Shown here: piece by piece, positions 51,905 to 63,412 of the stretch | How the letters are laid out: each line of letters begins with the position of its first letter | How positions within the stretch are numbered: the stretch's first letter is position 1 | Assembly (NCBI GenBank): GCA_964017065.1 | Contig: OZ024783.1 | Coordinates: forward strand, 12,470,313 to 12,534,312 | Direction: 5' to 3' | DNA length: 64,000 nucleotides | From: Haliclona indistincta | Taxonomy: Eukaryota; Porifera; Demospongiae; Haplosclerida; Chalinidae | Notes under the pieces: generated by a model | What the model was told of the DNA's origin: nothing | What the model saw: only the letters and a program-made list of their open reading frames with translations | The model's database searches: none | Made by a program: the position numbers and the translations under genes

Positions 51905-53916
51905 AAACAATGTTCCCATGACGCATGGGAACAATGGTTTTTTATTTAATTTTTTTTACCATTATTTTATTATTATTATATTTTTTATGTATGTGGTTGC
52001 TTGTGTACTATTGAAAAAATTATATAATAACAATAAAATAATGGTAAAAAAAATTAAAAAAAAAATTAAATTAAAAACAATGTTACCATGACGCATGGGA
52101 ACAATGGTATTTCATTTAATTTTTTTTACCATTATTTTATTATTATTATATTTTTTATGTATGTGGTTGCTTGTGTACTATTGAAAAAAAAAATAGTAAT
52201 AATAAAATAATTGTAATAAAAATTAAAATAAAAAAATTAAATTAAAAGCAATGTTCCCATGAAGCATGGCAACAATGGTTTTTTATTTATTTTTTTTTTA
52301 CCATTTTTTTATTATTATTATATTTTTTATGTATTTGGTAGCTTGTGTACTATTGAAAAAAATATATAATAATAATAAGATAATGGTAAAAAAATTAAAA
52401 TAAAAGAATTAAATTCAAAACAATGTTCCCATGATGCATGGGAACAATTTTTTTTATTTAATTTTTTTACCATTATTTTACTATTATTATATTTTTTATG
52501 TATTTGGTAGCTTGTGTACTATTGAAAAAAATATATAATAATAATAAGATAATGGTAAAAAAAATTAAAATAAAAAAAATATATTAAAAACAATGTTCCC
52601 ATGACGCATGGGAACAATGGTTTTTTATTTAATTTTTTTACCATTATTTTATTATTATTATATTTTTTATGTATTTGGTAGCTTGTGTACTATTGAAAAA
52701 AATATATAATAATAATAAGATAACCGTAAAAAAAATTAAAATAAAAGAACTAAATTAAAAACAATGTTCCCATGACGCATGGGAACAATGGTTTTTTATT
52801 TAATTTTTTTTACCATTATTTTATTATTATTGTATTTTTTATGTATGTGGTTGCTTATGTACTATTGAAAAAAAAATATCATAATAATAAAATAATTGTA
52901 ATAAAAATTAATATAAAAAAATTAAATTAAAAACAATGTTCCCATGACGCATGGGAACAATGGTTTTTTATTTAATTTTTTTTACCATTATTTTATTATT
53001 ATTATATTTTTTATGTATTTGGTAGCTTGTGTACTATTGAAAAAAATAGATAATAATAATAAGATAACGGTAAAAAAAATTAAAATAAAAGAATTAAATT
53101 AAAAACAATGTTCCCATGACGCATGGGAACAATGGTTTTTTATTTAATTTTTTTTACCATTATTTTATTATTATTTTATTTTTTATGTATGTGGTTGCTT
53201 GTGTACTATTGAAAAAATTATATAATAATAATTAAATAATGGTAAAAAAAATTTAAATAAAAGAATTAAATTATAAACAATGTTCCCATGACGAATGGGA
53301 ACAATGGTTTTTTATTTAATTTTTTTTACAATTATTTTATTATTATATTTTTTGTGTATGTGGTTGCTTGTGTACTATTGAAAAAATTATATAATAATAA
53401 TAAAGTAATGGTAAAAAAAATTAAAGTGAAAAAATAAAATTAAAAACAATGTTACCATGACGCATGGGAACAATGGTATTTTATTTATTTTTTTTTACCA
53501 TTATTTTATTATTATTATATTTTTTATGTATGTGGTAACTTGTGTACTATTGAAAAAAATATATAATAATAATAAAATAATTGTAATAAAAATTAAAATA
53601 AAAAAATTAAATTAAAAACAATGTTCCCATGACGCATGGGAACAATGGTTTTTTATTTAATTTTTTTTTCCCATTATTTTATTATTATTATATTTTTATG
53701 TATGTGGTTCCTTGTGTACTATTGAAAAAATATATAATAATAATAAATAATTGTAAAAAAAATTATATAAAAAAAATAAAATAAACATTGTTCCCAGGCG
53801 TCATGGGAACAATGTTCTTCATTTAATTTTTTTACCATTATTTTATTATATTTTTTATGTATGTGGTTCATTGTGTGAAAGAATGGGAAAAAAAATTAAA
53901 CAAAAAAACCAAATAT
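51905..53916 (+). repeat. AT-rich ~171-bp foldback satellite, segment 3
   Basis: About twelve units; successive dyads at 52,591, 52,762 and 52,934 give 171- and 172-bp spacing. Two loop subtypes alternate, TATTTGGTAGCTTGTG and TATGTGGTTGCTTGTG. The last ~220 bp is a terminal module (CCCAGGCGTCATGGG at 53,793) repeated at 61,590. No gene. Confidence 0.92.
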
Positions 53917-55539
53917 GTGACCCGATTTTGGAAAACCGGGAATATCGCGCAGATATTCGTTTTGAGTTACAAGCGACTTTAGGTAGAAAATGATCGCCGA
54001 CGCGATCTCGGTTTTTTGCGCTAGCTATAAAGCGCTATCCTTTAGCTACAGTTTGGTACTAGCGCCAATCTTCTGAGCGCTATGGTTGCAAAGTTACGAG
54101 CGTTTGTTTGTAGGTAACTGAATTCAGCCATAATACGTGATACGGAGCTAATAATTGCGTTGCTATGGCAATTATTTGACGCGCGCGTACACTGCTGCAC
54201 AAAGAAGGACGAGTTGCCTCCACGTTCAACGCTCTAGCTCAAGATAGCTTCGATGGAGCAACTGCAGCTAGCCTCCAGGGCTTCTCTGATGACTGCTTCA
54301 GTGATTTGTCTGAATAATTTGTCTGGTATGTGATGAATAACAGTATTAGCACATGAATAATGTCGTGCTATCACAGCTGCTATGATTTTGAAAGTGATTA
54401 TAATGGCTCTTCACAAGATAGGGCTTCAATGTAATACCAAGAGCATACACACACTGCTACTGCTAGCTATGCAGCTCCTTCTGGTGCCTACAAATCTTGC
54501 TGCTGTACCAAGATCACTGCCATCTAGTCGAGGGAACAGAGGGTATATCGTGCAGTTTGCTAGGTACTCGGATTGGTACTACGGCGAAGGCGGCAAGTGT
54601 GAGCTTGGTCCTAAGAAGACTTCATGGTCCTAGTTTCCAGAGTACTACAGAGAGATGAGAGGATATTGTTATGAGCTGAACAGAGAAGAGTAAGATGTAC
54701 TACTAATGGGAAAGATCTACATAATCTTCATAGAAAACCGTACTTACAAACTCAACAGTTCACTAAAGCAAGCAATAGGTAAGTTGTGATAATGTGTGTG
54801 TGTGAAGATTGTTGTGATAGTTGCGTGTGTGTGTGTGTGTGATAGTGTGTGGTGCCTACCTTTGATATTATTTTCTATTACTTGCTACAGGTTGAAGTCA
54901 CATTGTAGACATGAGAGAAAGACAGCATCAAGCGATTGGTCACACAGAAATTGAAGTGTTCTAATTGTTGCTCATCAAGAAATGATTTCCCATAATTCTT
55001 GCTCACTTTAAGATCATGATTAGTCAAATACAAAGTAGAAGGATTGAAAACAATGCTGTGTTAAAGAAATGTAACATTATAGTCGATAGAGTGCACTTAT
55101 CAGACAGATTGTACTTACCAGCATGGCTCAATCACATCAGTTTAGTTATCCAAGCCTTCTCCATAGCTAAAACCAGGTAAGAACAATTTCTCAACACTCG
55201 TGAAAGGCTGCTCAACACTCAGAAGAGACGTAACAGGCCTTGATAGCAAGAGAAAGAGAAGCCAGCTAGTTCAACCGGGAAATCATTAGCGCCATGTGCT
55301 CGTGCACGGAAGAATGCGGACACGCCCACGCGTAAATTATTTACAAGTTTACACGCGATTATCTTGAAACAATGTTTTGCTAAAACAGCGCGCGTTTTAG
55401 TTTATATCTTAGCGACGGAATGCACGATCTCGGCGCTTCAAACATTACTATGACCAGCGAAGACAGGGCTATTGCCAGGTACCAATAACTCCATTTTCAC
55501 AATCTGCGCGATATTCCCGGTTTTCCAAAATCGGGTCAC
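53917..55539 (+). mobile_element. Non-autonomous TIR DNA transposon (GTGACCCG ends), copy 2
   Basis: A 1,623-bp element with a perfect 38-bp terminal inverted repeat (53,917-53,954 and 55,502-55,539). It is flanked by ATAT on both sides. An unoccupied paralogous site, CCAAATATAATTAG, survives at 61,706-61,719 and shows one ATAT only, supporting a 4-bp duplication (or 2-bp TA if the ends are taken one base wider). It contains the small ORF at 54,382, an intron-like segment (GTAAGT at 54,779 to CAG at 54,890) and no transposase. No superfamily is assigned. Confidence 0.88.
54382..54633 (+). CDS. Small secreted-like ORF carried by the TIR element
   Basis: An 83-residue frame, or 76 residues if the second ATG at 54,403 is used. 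It has a hydrophobic stretch HTLLLLAMQLLLVPTNLAA near residues 22-40 that resembles a signal peptide, then a short polar tail with one cysteine in EGGKCELGPKKTSWS and a stop. The other element copy keeps the TNLAAVPRS and EGGKCELGP parts and the same stop, while its upstream part has lost frame. An intron-like GTAAGT...CAG lies downstream of the stop. It may be a captured host exon or an element-encoded peptide. No family is recognised and expression is unproven. Confidence 0.4.
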   Translation: MILKVIIMALHKIGLQCNTKSIHTLLLLAMQLLLVPTNLAAVPRSLPSSRGNRGYIVQFARYSDWYYGEGGKCELGPKKTSWS

Positions 55540-55895
55540 ATATAATTAGAAAAAAAACATTGTTCTCATGACGCCCATAACCCTTTAACCCCTAATAATG
55601 CCTTTTTGCATGATAATTGGTACCAGCCTCATTGAACATCATAAATAGTGTGTAGAGTGCTTCAGAAATCTCAAATATAGCCAAAGTGTAGAATGGAAAT
55701 TTTCCACAAAAAAACAAAAATTGTTTCTCGCGCTTATTCAACTAAAACATTACTGTAACCGAAGATTGACATAGGTTTGCCTCCCGTACGTAGTGAGCAA
55801 AAGGCACTCGGCGCCGCGGCGATTTTTTTGTACATTTGTGGCTTCAGTGTGCCCGGAAATGCACACTTTGCATTGATTATGGTATGGGAACAATG
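55540..55895 (+). repeat. Header module of the AT-rich array, copy 2
   Basis: Full-length form. It begins AATTAGAAAAAAAACATTG, passes through CCCTTTAACCCCTAATAATG, and joins the CATAAATAGTGTG region shared with copy 1. It includes a GC-rich GGCGCCGCGGCG near 55,810. No ORF. Confidence 0.85.
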
Positions 55896-56506
55896 GTTTT
55901 TTATTTAATATTTTTTACCATTATTTTATTATTATTATATTTCTTATGTATTTGGTAGCTTGTGTACTATTGAAAAAAATATATAATAATAATAAGATAA
56001 TGGTAAAAAAAATTAAAATAAAAAAATTAAATTAAAAACAATGATCCCATGACGCATGGGAACAATGGTTTTTTATTTAATTTTTATTACCATTATTTTA
56101 TTATTATTATATTTTTTATGTATGTGGTTGCTTGTGTACTATTGAAAAAATTATATAATAACAATAAAATAATGGTAAAAAAAATTAAAATAAAAAAATT
56201 AAATTAAAAACAATGTTCCCATGACGCATGGGAACAATGGTTTTTTATTTAATTTTTTTACCATTATTTTATTATTATTATATTTTTTATGTATTTGGTA
56301 GCTTGTGTACTATTGAAAAAATATATAATAATAATAAGATAATGGTAAAAAAAATTAAAATAAAAAAAATATATTAAAAACAATGTTCCCATGACGCATG
56401 GGAACAATGGTTTTTTATTTAATTTTTTTTACCATTATTTTATTATTATTATATTTTTTATGTATTTGGTAGCTTGTGTACTATTGAAAAAAATAGATAA
56501 TAATAA

Positions 56507-56871
56507 TTAGACCACAGCTAAGCCATGTTGACCAATCAGGTTGCGTAGCTGCGGGTCTATAAATCTCATAAAGGAATCCCGCCTCTGCCGCGACCTCATA
56601 ATGGAATCCCACCACACGGCGCAGATTACGGTTCTATTAGCGGATTTCTACTGAATAATTTTTACAACGCTCGCGTGTCCTTGCTCGTCGTTCGCGTCGT
56701 TTCTGTTTGCTGTTGCTATGGTCTAAATCAGTTAGACAGTGCATCCAATCGGATCTACGCGATGTAGAAGCCCTCGCGCCGTTACCATAGCGCCCTCGCT
56801 ACGCTCGGACGCTATATAGCAACGGCTCTCGGGCTTCTAAATCGCGTAGATCCTTGGATGCGCTGTCTAAC
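56507..56871. mobile_element. 365-bp insert with internal foldback, copy 1
   Basis: Starts TTAGACCACAGCTAAGCC, in place of array sequence after GATAATAATA, and ends GCGCTGTCTAA. The last 142 bp (56,730-56,871) is an inverted repeat: AGTTAGACAGTGCATCCAA at one side, the complement TTGGATGCGCTGTCTAACT at the other, with further pairing inside (GATCTACGCGAT, AGAAGCCC). That part looks like a MITE; the first ~223 bp may be co-amplified flank or part of a larger element. Confidence 0.8.
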
Positions 56872-57559
56872 TATTATTAAGATAACGGTAAAAAAAATTA
56901 AAATAAAAGAATTAAATTAAAAACAATGTTCCCATGACGCATGGGAACAATAGTTTTTTATTTAATTTTTTTACCATTATTTTATTATTATTATATTTTT
57001 TATGTATTTGGTAGCTTGTGTACTATTAAAAAAATATATAATAATAATAAGATAATGGTTAAAAAATTAAAATAAAAAAATTAAATTAAAAACAATGTTC
57101 CCATGACGCATGGGAACAATGGTTTTTTATTTAATATTTTTTACCATTATTTTATTATTATTATATTTTTTATGTATTTGGTAGCTTGTGTACTATTGAA
57201 AAAAATAGATAATAATAAGATAATGGTAAAAAAAATTAAAATAAAAAAATTAAATTAAAAACAATGTTCCCATGACGCATGGGAACAATGGTTTTTTATT
57301 TAATTTTTTTACCATTATTTTTATTATTATTATATTTTTTATGTATTTGGTAGCTTGTGTACTATTGAAAAAAATATATAATAATAATATGATAATGGTA
57401 AAAAAAATTAAAATAAAAAAAAAATATTAAAAACAATGTTCTCATGACGCATGGGAACAATGGTTTTTTATTTAATTTTTTTTACCATTATTTTATTATT
57501 ATTATATTTTTTATGTATTTGGTAGCTTGTGTACTATTGAAAAAAATAGATAATAATAA

Positions 57560-57924
57560 TTAGACCACAGCTAAGCCATGTTGACCAATCAGGTTGCGTA
57601 GCTGCGGGTCTATAAATCTCATAATGGAATCCCGCCTCTGCTGCGACCTCATAATGGAATCCCACCACACGGCGCAGATTACGGTTCTATTAGCGGAGTT
57701 CTACTGAATAATTTTTACAACGCTCGCGTCTCCTTGCTCGTCGTTCGCGTCGTTTCTATTTGCTGTTGCTATGGTCTAAATCAGTTAGACAGTGCATCCA
57801 ATCGGATCTACGCGATGTAGAAGCCCTCGCGCCGTTACCATAGCGCCCTCGCTACGCTCGGACGCTATATAGCAACGGCTCTCGGGCTTCTAAATTGCGT
57901 AGATCCTTGGATGCGCTGTCTAAC
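57560..57924. mobile_element. 365-bp insert with internal foldback, copy 2
   Basis: Same length and the same junctions with the array as the copy 1,053 bp upstream; only a few substitutions differ (for example CTGCTGCG for CTGCCGCG). This suggests it spread with its flanks, not by a new insertion. Confidence 0.8.
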
Positions 57925-59805
57925 TATTATTAAGATAACGGTAAAAAAAATTAAAATAAAACAATTAAATTAAAAACAATGTTCCCATGACGCATGGGAA
58001 CAAAGGTTTTTTATTTAATTTTTTTTTACCATTATTATTTATTATTATATTTTTTATGTATGTGGTTGCTTGTGTACTATTGAAAAAAAAAATCATAATA
58101 ATAAAATTATTGTAATAAAAATTAAAATAAAAAAATTAAATTAAAAACAATGTTCCCATGACGCATGGGAACAATGGTTTTTTATTTAATTTTTTTTACC
58201 ATTATTTTATTATTATTATATTTTTTATGTATTTGGTAGCTTTTGCACTATTGAAAAAAATATATTATAATAATAAGATAAGGGTAAAAAAATTAAAATA
58301 AAAGAATTAAATTAAAAACAATGTTCCCATGACGCATGGGAACAATGGTTTTTTATTTAATTTTTTTACCATTATTTTATTATTATTATATTTTTTATGT
58401 ATTTGGTAGCTTGTGTACTATTGAAAAAATATATAATAATGATAAGATAATGGTAAAAAAATTAAAATAAAAAAATTAAATTAAAAACAATGTTCCCATG
58501 ACGCATGGGAACAATGGTTTTTTATTTAATATTTTTTACCATTATTTTATTATTATTATATTTTTTATGTATTTGGTAGCTTGTGTACTATTGAAAAAAA
58601 TATATAATAATAATAAGATAATGGTAAAAAAAATTAAAAAAAAAATTAAATTAAAAACAATGTTCCCATGACGCATGGGAACAATGGTTTTTTATTTAAT
58701 TTTTTTTACCATTATTTTATTATTATTATATTTTTATGTATGTGGTTGCTTGTGTACTATTGAAAAAAAAATATCATGATAATAAAATAATTGTAATAAA
58801 AATTAAAATAAAAAAATTAAATTAAAAACAATGTTCCCATGACGCATGGGAACAATGGTTTTTATTTAATTTTTTTAACATTATTTAATTATTATTATAT
58901 TTTTTATGTATTTGGTAGCTTGTGTACTATTGAAAAAAATAGATAATAATAAGATAACGGTAAAAAAAATTAAAATAAAAGAATTAAATTAAAAACAATG
59001 TTCCCATGACGCATGGGAACAATGGTATATTATTTAATTTTTTTTTACCATTATTTTATTATTATTATATTTTTTATGTATGTGGTTGCTTGTGTACTAT
59101 TGAAAAAATTATATAATAATAATTAAATAATGGTAAAAAAATTTAAATAGAAGAATTAAATTATAGACAATGTTCCCATGACGCATAGGAACAATGGTTT
59201 TTTATTTATTTTTTTTTACCATTATTTTATTATTATATTTTTTATGTATGTGGTTGCTTGTGTACTATTGAAAAAATTATATAATAATAATAAAGTAATG
59301 GTAAAAAAAATTAAAGTGAAAAAATAAAATTAAAAACAATGTTACCATGACGCATTGGAACAATGGTATTTTATTTTATTTTTTTTACAATTATTTTATT
59401 ATTATTATATTTTTTATGTATGTGGTTGCTTGAGTACTATTGAAAAAATTATATAATAACAATAAAATAATGGTAAAAAAAATTAAAATAAAAAAATTAA
59501 ATTAAAAACAATGTTCCCATGACGCATGGGAACAATGGTTTTTTATTTAATTTTTTTACCATTATTTTATTATTATTATATTTTTTATGTATTTGGTAGC
59601 TTGTGTACTATTGAAAAAAATATATAATAATAATAAGATAATGGTAAAAAAAATTAAAATAAAAAAAATATATTAAAAACAATGTTCCCATGACGCATGG
59701 GAACAATGGTTTTTTATTTAATTTTTTTTACCATTATTTTATTATTATTATATTTTTTATGTATTTGGTAGCTTGTGTACTATTGAAAAAAATAGATAAT
59801 AATAA

Positions 59806-60170
59806 TTAGACCACAGCTAAGCCATGTTGACCAATCAGGTTGCGTAGCTGCGGGTCTATAAATCTCATAATGGAATCCCGCCTCTGCCGCGACCTCATAA
59901 TGGAATCCCACCACACGGCGCAGATTACGGTTCTATTAGCGGAGTTCTACTGAATAATTTTTACAACGCTCGCGTGTCCTTGCTCGTCGTTCGCGTCGTT
60001 TCTGTTTGCTGTTGCTATGGTCTAAATCAGTTAGACAGTGCATCCAATCGGATCTACGCGATGTAGAAGCCCTCGCGCCGTTACCATAGCGCCCTCGCTA
60101 CGCTCGGACGCTATATAGCAACGGCTCTCGGGCTTCTAAATCGCGTAGATCCTTGGATGCGCTGTCTAAC
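59806..60170. mobile_element. 365-bp insert with internal foldback, copy 3
   Basis: Third copy, 2,246 bp after the second, again with identical array junctions (AATAGATAATAATAA before, CTATTATTAAGATAACGG after). Confidence 0.8.
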
Positions 60171-61713
60171 TATTATTAAGATAACGGTAAAAAAAATTAA
60201 AATAAAAGAATTAAATTAAAAACAATGTTCCCATGACGCATGGGAACAATGGTTTTTTATTTAATTTTTTTTTACCATTATTATTTATTATTATATTTTT
60301 TATGTATGTTGTTGCTTGTGTACTATTGAAAAAAAAAATCATAATAATAAAATTATTGTAATAAAAATTAAAATAAAAAAATTAAATTAAAAACAATGTT
60401 CCCATGACGCATGGGAACAATGGTTTTTTATTTAATTTTTTTTACCATTATTTTATTATTATTATATTTTTTATGTATTTGGTAGCTTTTGCACTATTGA
60501 AAAAAATATATTATAATAGTAAGATAAGGGTAAAAAAATTAAAATAAAAGAATTAAATTAAAAACAATGTTCCCATGACGCATGGGAACAATGGTTTTTT
60601 ATTTAATTTTTTTACCATTATTTTATTATTATTATATTTTTTATGTATTTGGTAGCTTGTGTACTATTGAAAAAATATATAATAATAATAAGATAATGGT
60701 AAAAAAATTAAAATAAAAAAATTAAATTAAAAACAATGTTCCCATGACGCATGGGAACAATGGTTTTTTATTTAATATTTTTTACCATTATTTTATTATT
60801 ATTATATTTTTTATGTATTTGGTAGCTTGTGTACTATTGAAAAAAATATATAATAATAATAAGATAATGGTAAAAAAAATTAAAATAAAAGAATTAAATT
60901 AAAAACAATGTTCCCATGACGCATGGGAACAATGGTTTTTTATTTAATTTTTTTTTACCATTATTATTTATTATTATATTTTTTATGTATGTGGTTGCTT
61001 GTGTACTATTGAAAAAAAAAATCATAATAATAAAATTATTGTAATAAAAATTAAAATAAAAAAATTAAATTAAAAACAATGTTCCCATGACGCATGGGAA
61101 CAATGGTTTTTTATTTAATTTTTTTAACCATTATTTTATTATTATTATATTTTTTATGTATTTGGTAGCTTTTGCACTATTGAAAAAAATATATTATAAT
61201 AGTAAGATAAGGGTAAAAAAATTAAAATAAAAGAATTAAATTCAAAACAATGTTCCAATGACGCATGGGAACAATGGTTTTTTGTTTAATTTTTTTACCA
61301 TTATTTTATTATTATTATATTTTTTATGTATTTGGTAGCTTGTGTACTATTGAAAAAATATATAATAATAATAAGATAATGGTAAAAAAATTAAAATAAA
61401 AAAATTAAATTAAAAACAATGTTCCCATGACGCATGGGAACAATGGTTTTTTATTTAATATTTTTTACCATTATTTTATTATTATTATATTTTTATGTAT
61501 GTGGTTCCTTGTGTACTATTGAAAAAATATATAATAATAATAAATAATTGTAAAAAAAATTATATAAAAAAAATAAAATAAACATTGTTCCCAGGCGTCA
61601 TGGGAACAATGTTCTTCATTTAATTTTTTTACCATTATTTTATTATATTTTTTATGTATGTGGTTCATTGTGTGAAAGAATGGGAAAAAAAATTAAACAA
61701 AAAAACCAAATAT

Positions 61714-62262
61714 AATTAGAAAAAAAACATTGTTCTCATGACGCCCATAACCCTTTAACACCTAATAATGCCTTTTTGCATCATAATTGGTACCACCCAC
61801 ATTGAACATCATAAATAGTGTGTAGAGTGCCTCAGAAATCTCAAATATAGCCAAAGTGTAGAATGGAAATTTTCCACAAAAAAACAAAAATTGTTTCTCG
61901 CGCTTATTCAACTAAAACATTACTGTAACCGAAGATTGACATAGGTTTGCCTCCCATACGTAGTGAGCAAAAGGCACTCGGCGCCGCGGCGATTTTTTGT
62001 ACATTTGTGGCTTCAGTGTTCCCGGAANNNNNNNNNNNNNNNNNNNNNNNNNNNNNNNNNNNNNNNNNNNNNNNNNNNNNNNNNNNNNNNNNNNNNNNNN
62101 NNNNNNNNNNNNNNNNNNNNNNNNNNNNNNNNNNNNNNNNNNNNNNNNNNNNNNNNNNNNNNNNNNNNNNNNNNNNNNNNNNNNNNNNNNNNNNNNNNNN
62201 NNNNNNNNNNNNNNNNNNNNNNNNNNNATGCACACTTTGCATTGATTATGGTATGGGAACAA
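61714..62262 (+). repeat. Header module of the AT-rich array, copy 3, with assembly gap
   Basis: Matches copy 2 from AATTAGAAAAAAAACATTG onward; the portion shared with copy 1 starts at 61,810. It is interrupted by the run of N. After the gap it resumes ATGCACACTTTGCATTG and leads into more foldback units. Confidence 0.82.
62028..62227. other. Assembly gap (200 N)
   Basis: Exactly 200 N, a typical arbitrary scaffold-gap size. The bases on each side (CCCGGAA and ATGCACAC) join to the exact header consensus seen at 55,853, so the true missing length could be zero or one or more whole repeat periods. Confidence 0.97.
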
Positions 62263-62704
62263 TGGTTTTTTATTTAATATTTTTTACCATTATTTTATTA
62301 TTATTATATTTCTTATGTATTTGGTAGCTTGTGTACTATTGAAAAAAATATATAATAAGAATAAGATAATGGTAAAAAAAATTAAAATAAAAAAATTAAA
62401 TTAAAAACAATGATCCCATGACGCATGGGAACAATGGTTTTTTATTTAATTTTTTTTACCATTATTTTATTATTATTATATTTTTTATGTATGTGGTTGC
62501 TTGTGTACTATTGAAAAAATTATATAATAACTATAAAATAATGGTAAAAAAAATTAAAATAAAAAAATTAAATTAAAAACAATGTAACCACGACGCATGT
62601 GAACAACGGTATTTTATTTAATTTTTTTTACCATTATTTTATTATTATTATATTTTTTATGTATGTGGTTGCTTGTGTACTATGGAAAAAAATATATAAT
62701 AATA
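62244..62704 (+). repeat. AT-rich ~171-bp foldback satellite, segment 5 (right edge)
   Basis: Fewer than three units. The last dyad is degraded (ATGTAACCACGACGCATGTG near 62,582) and the array ends at ATAATAATAA before CTCTTTGACC. Edge units being the most diverged is usual for satellites. Confidence 0.88.
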
Positions 62705-63412
62705 ACTCTTTGACCTCTGAAAACTTGTAAAATTACAAAGCTACTTAATATTCATGGTAAGTGACCACTTATTAATAATTTATTAATAACACAAGTTATA
62801 ATGGTTATTGTACAGGAAATGAGATGCAGGCGGCATTCAAGTACCGTGAAACCACCCCCTCTGTCGGCATGGAAGCGGAACCTTCATCTTTACAAGTTTC
62901 CGGTTTCGGCCCTTTGAGGATCAAAGGATCCGACCCTGTGAAGAACATATTTTTTTTTTTTTTTTTTTTTTTAGGAGACAGATATGAACTGTGTGAATGA
63001 TAAGATATGTTTGTAGTGTCTGTGTGTGTCTAGCCGAAGGGGCCTGAGCCGCTTGCAAGAGGAAGAAGCGAGCGAGCAAGCGAGATAGCTAGCTGCACTT
63101 ACTTCTGTCTATTGGTCAATGGCAAGCATTCAGAACTGGTAGGAATTACTGGCGCAGTCATCTAAATGTACCTGGATAGCTGCAATCAGTCACACAATCC
63201 GGAAATGCTGAGTACAAGAGCTCTCAAAATTCGCCACAGTTCCAGACAATAAGAAACCACGCCCACAGTGACACGCCCAACAACGAACTGACGACGTGGT
63301 CTGGTCGTCAACGCGTGGGTGCATGGGTTAAAGTCACGTGCTCCATCCCATCTAGCTCAGTTGTCAAAGAGTTATTGCTAAAAATTCTGGATTTTGTGTT
63401 GTCAGTCTTCGT
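62705..63412. other. Intergenic stretch without supported genes
   Basis: Unique-looking sequence of mixed composition. It contains a GC-richer block at about 62,815-62,945 (with GGATCAAAGGATCC), a run of 22 T at 62,951-62,972, and GC-richer sequence with CACGTG near 63,334, upstream of the possible gene. I see no tRNA, rRNA or clear SINE promoter boxes. The block before the T run might be a small repeat, but nothing here proves it. Confidence 0.5.
62951..62972. repeat. Poly-T run (22 bp)
   Basis: Homopolymer of 22 T after TGTGAAGAACATA. It could be a simple repeat or the tail of a minus-strand retroposed sequence. Confidence 0.85.

Larger units (their letters stand above)
55880..61713 (+). 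repeat. AT-rich ~171-bp foldback satellite, segment 4
   Basis: The longest run, roughly 27 units plus three 365-bp inserts. Units sharing a variant (ATTATTTATTATTATA, and CTTTTGCACTATTG) recur in blocks near 58,030, 60,280 and 60,960, so this array too has higher-order structure. The terminal module ends near 61,713 with CCAAATATAATTAG. No gene. Confidence 0.92.

Noticed and set aside
51411..51926. 171-codon minus-strand open frame inside the TTAA element
   Set aside because: No recognisable motif, and it begins in the flanking satellite beyond the element end, so it is probably chance.
61904..62327. Several open frames of 80-126 codons around 62 kb
   Set aside because: They are open only because they read through the 200-N gap.
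62815..62972. Possible SINE ending in a T run
   Set aside because: No convincing A-box or B-box of a tRNA-derived promoter on either strand, and no second copy or target duplication in the window.
63321..63331. GGGTTAA near the acidic gene as a piggyBac right end
   Set aside because: The adjoining bases do not match the CCCTTTTACCGCGA terminus, and no partner end with TTAA was found.
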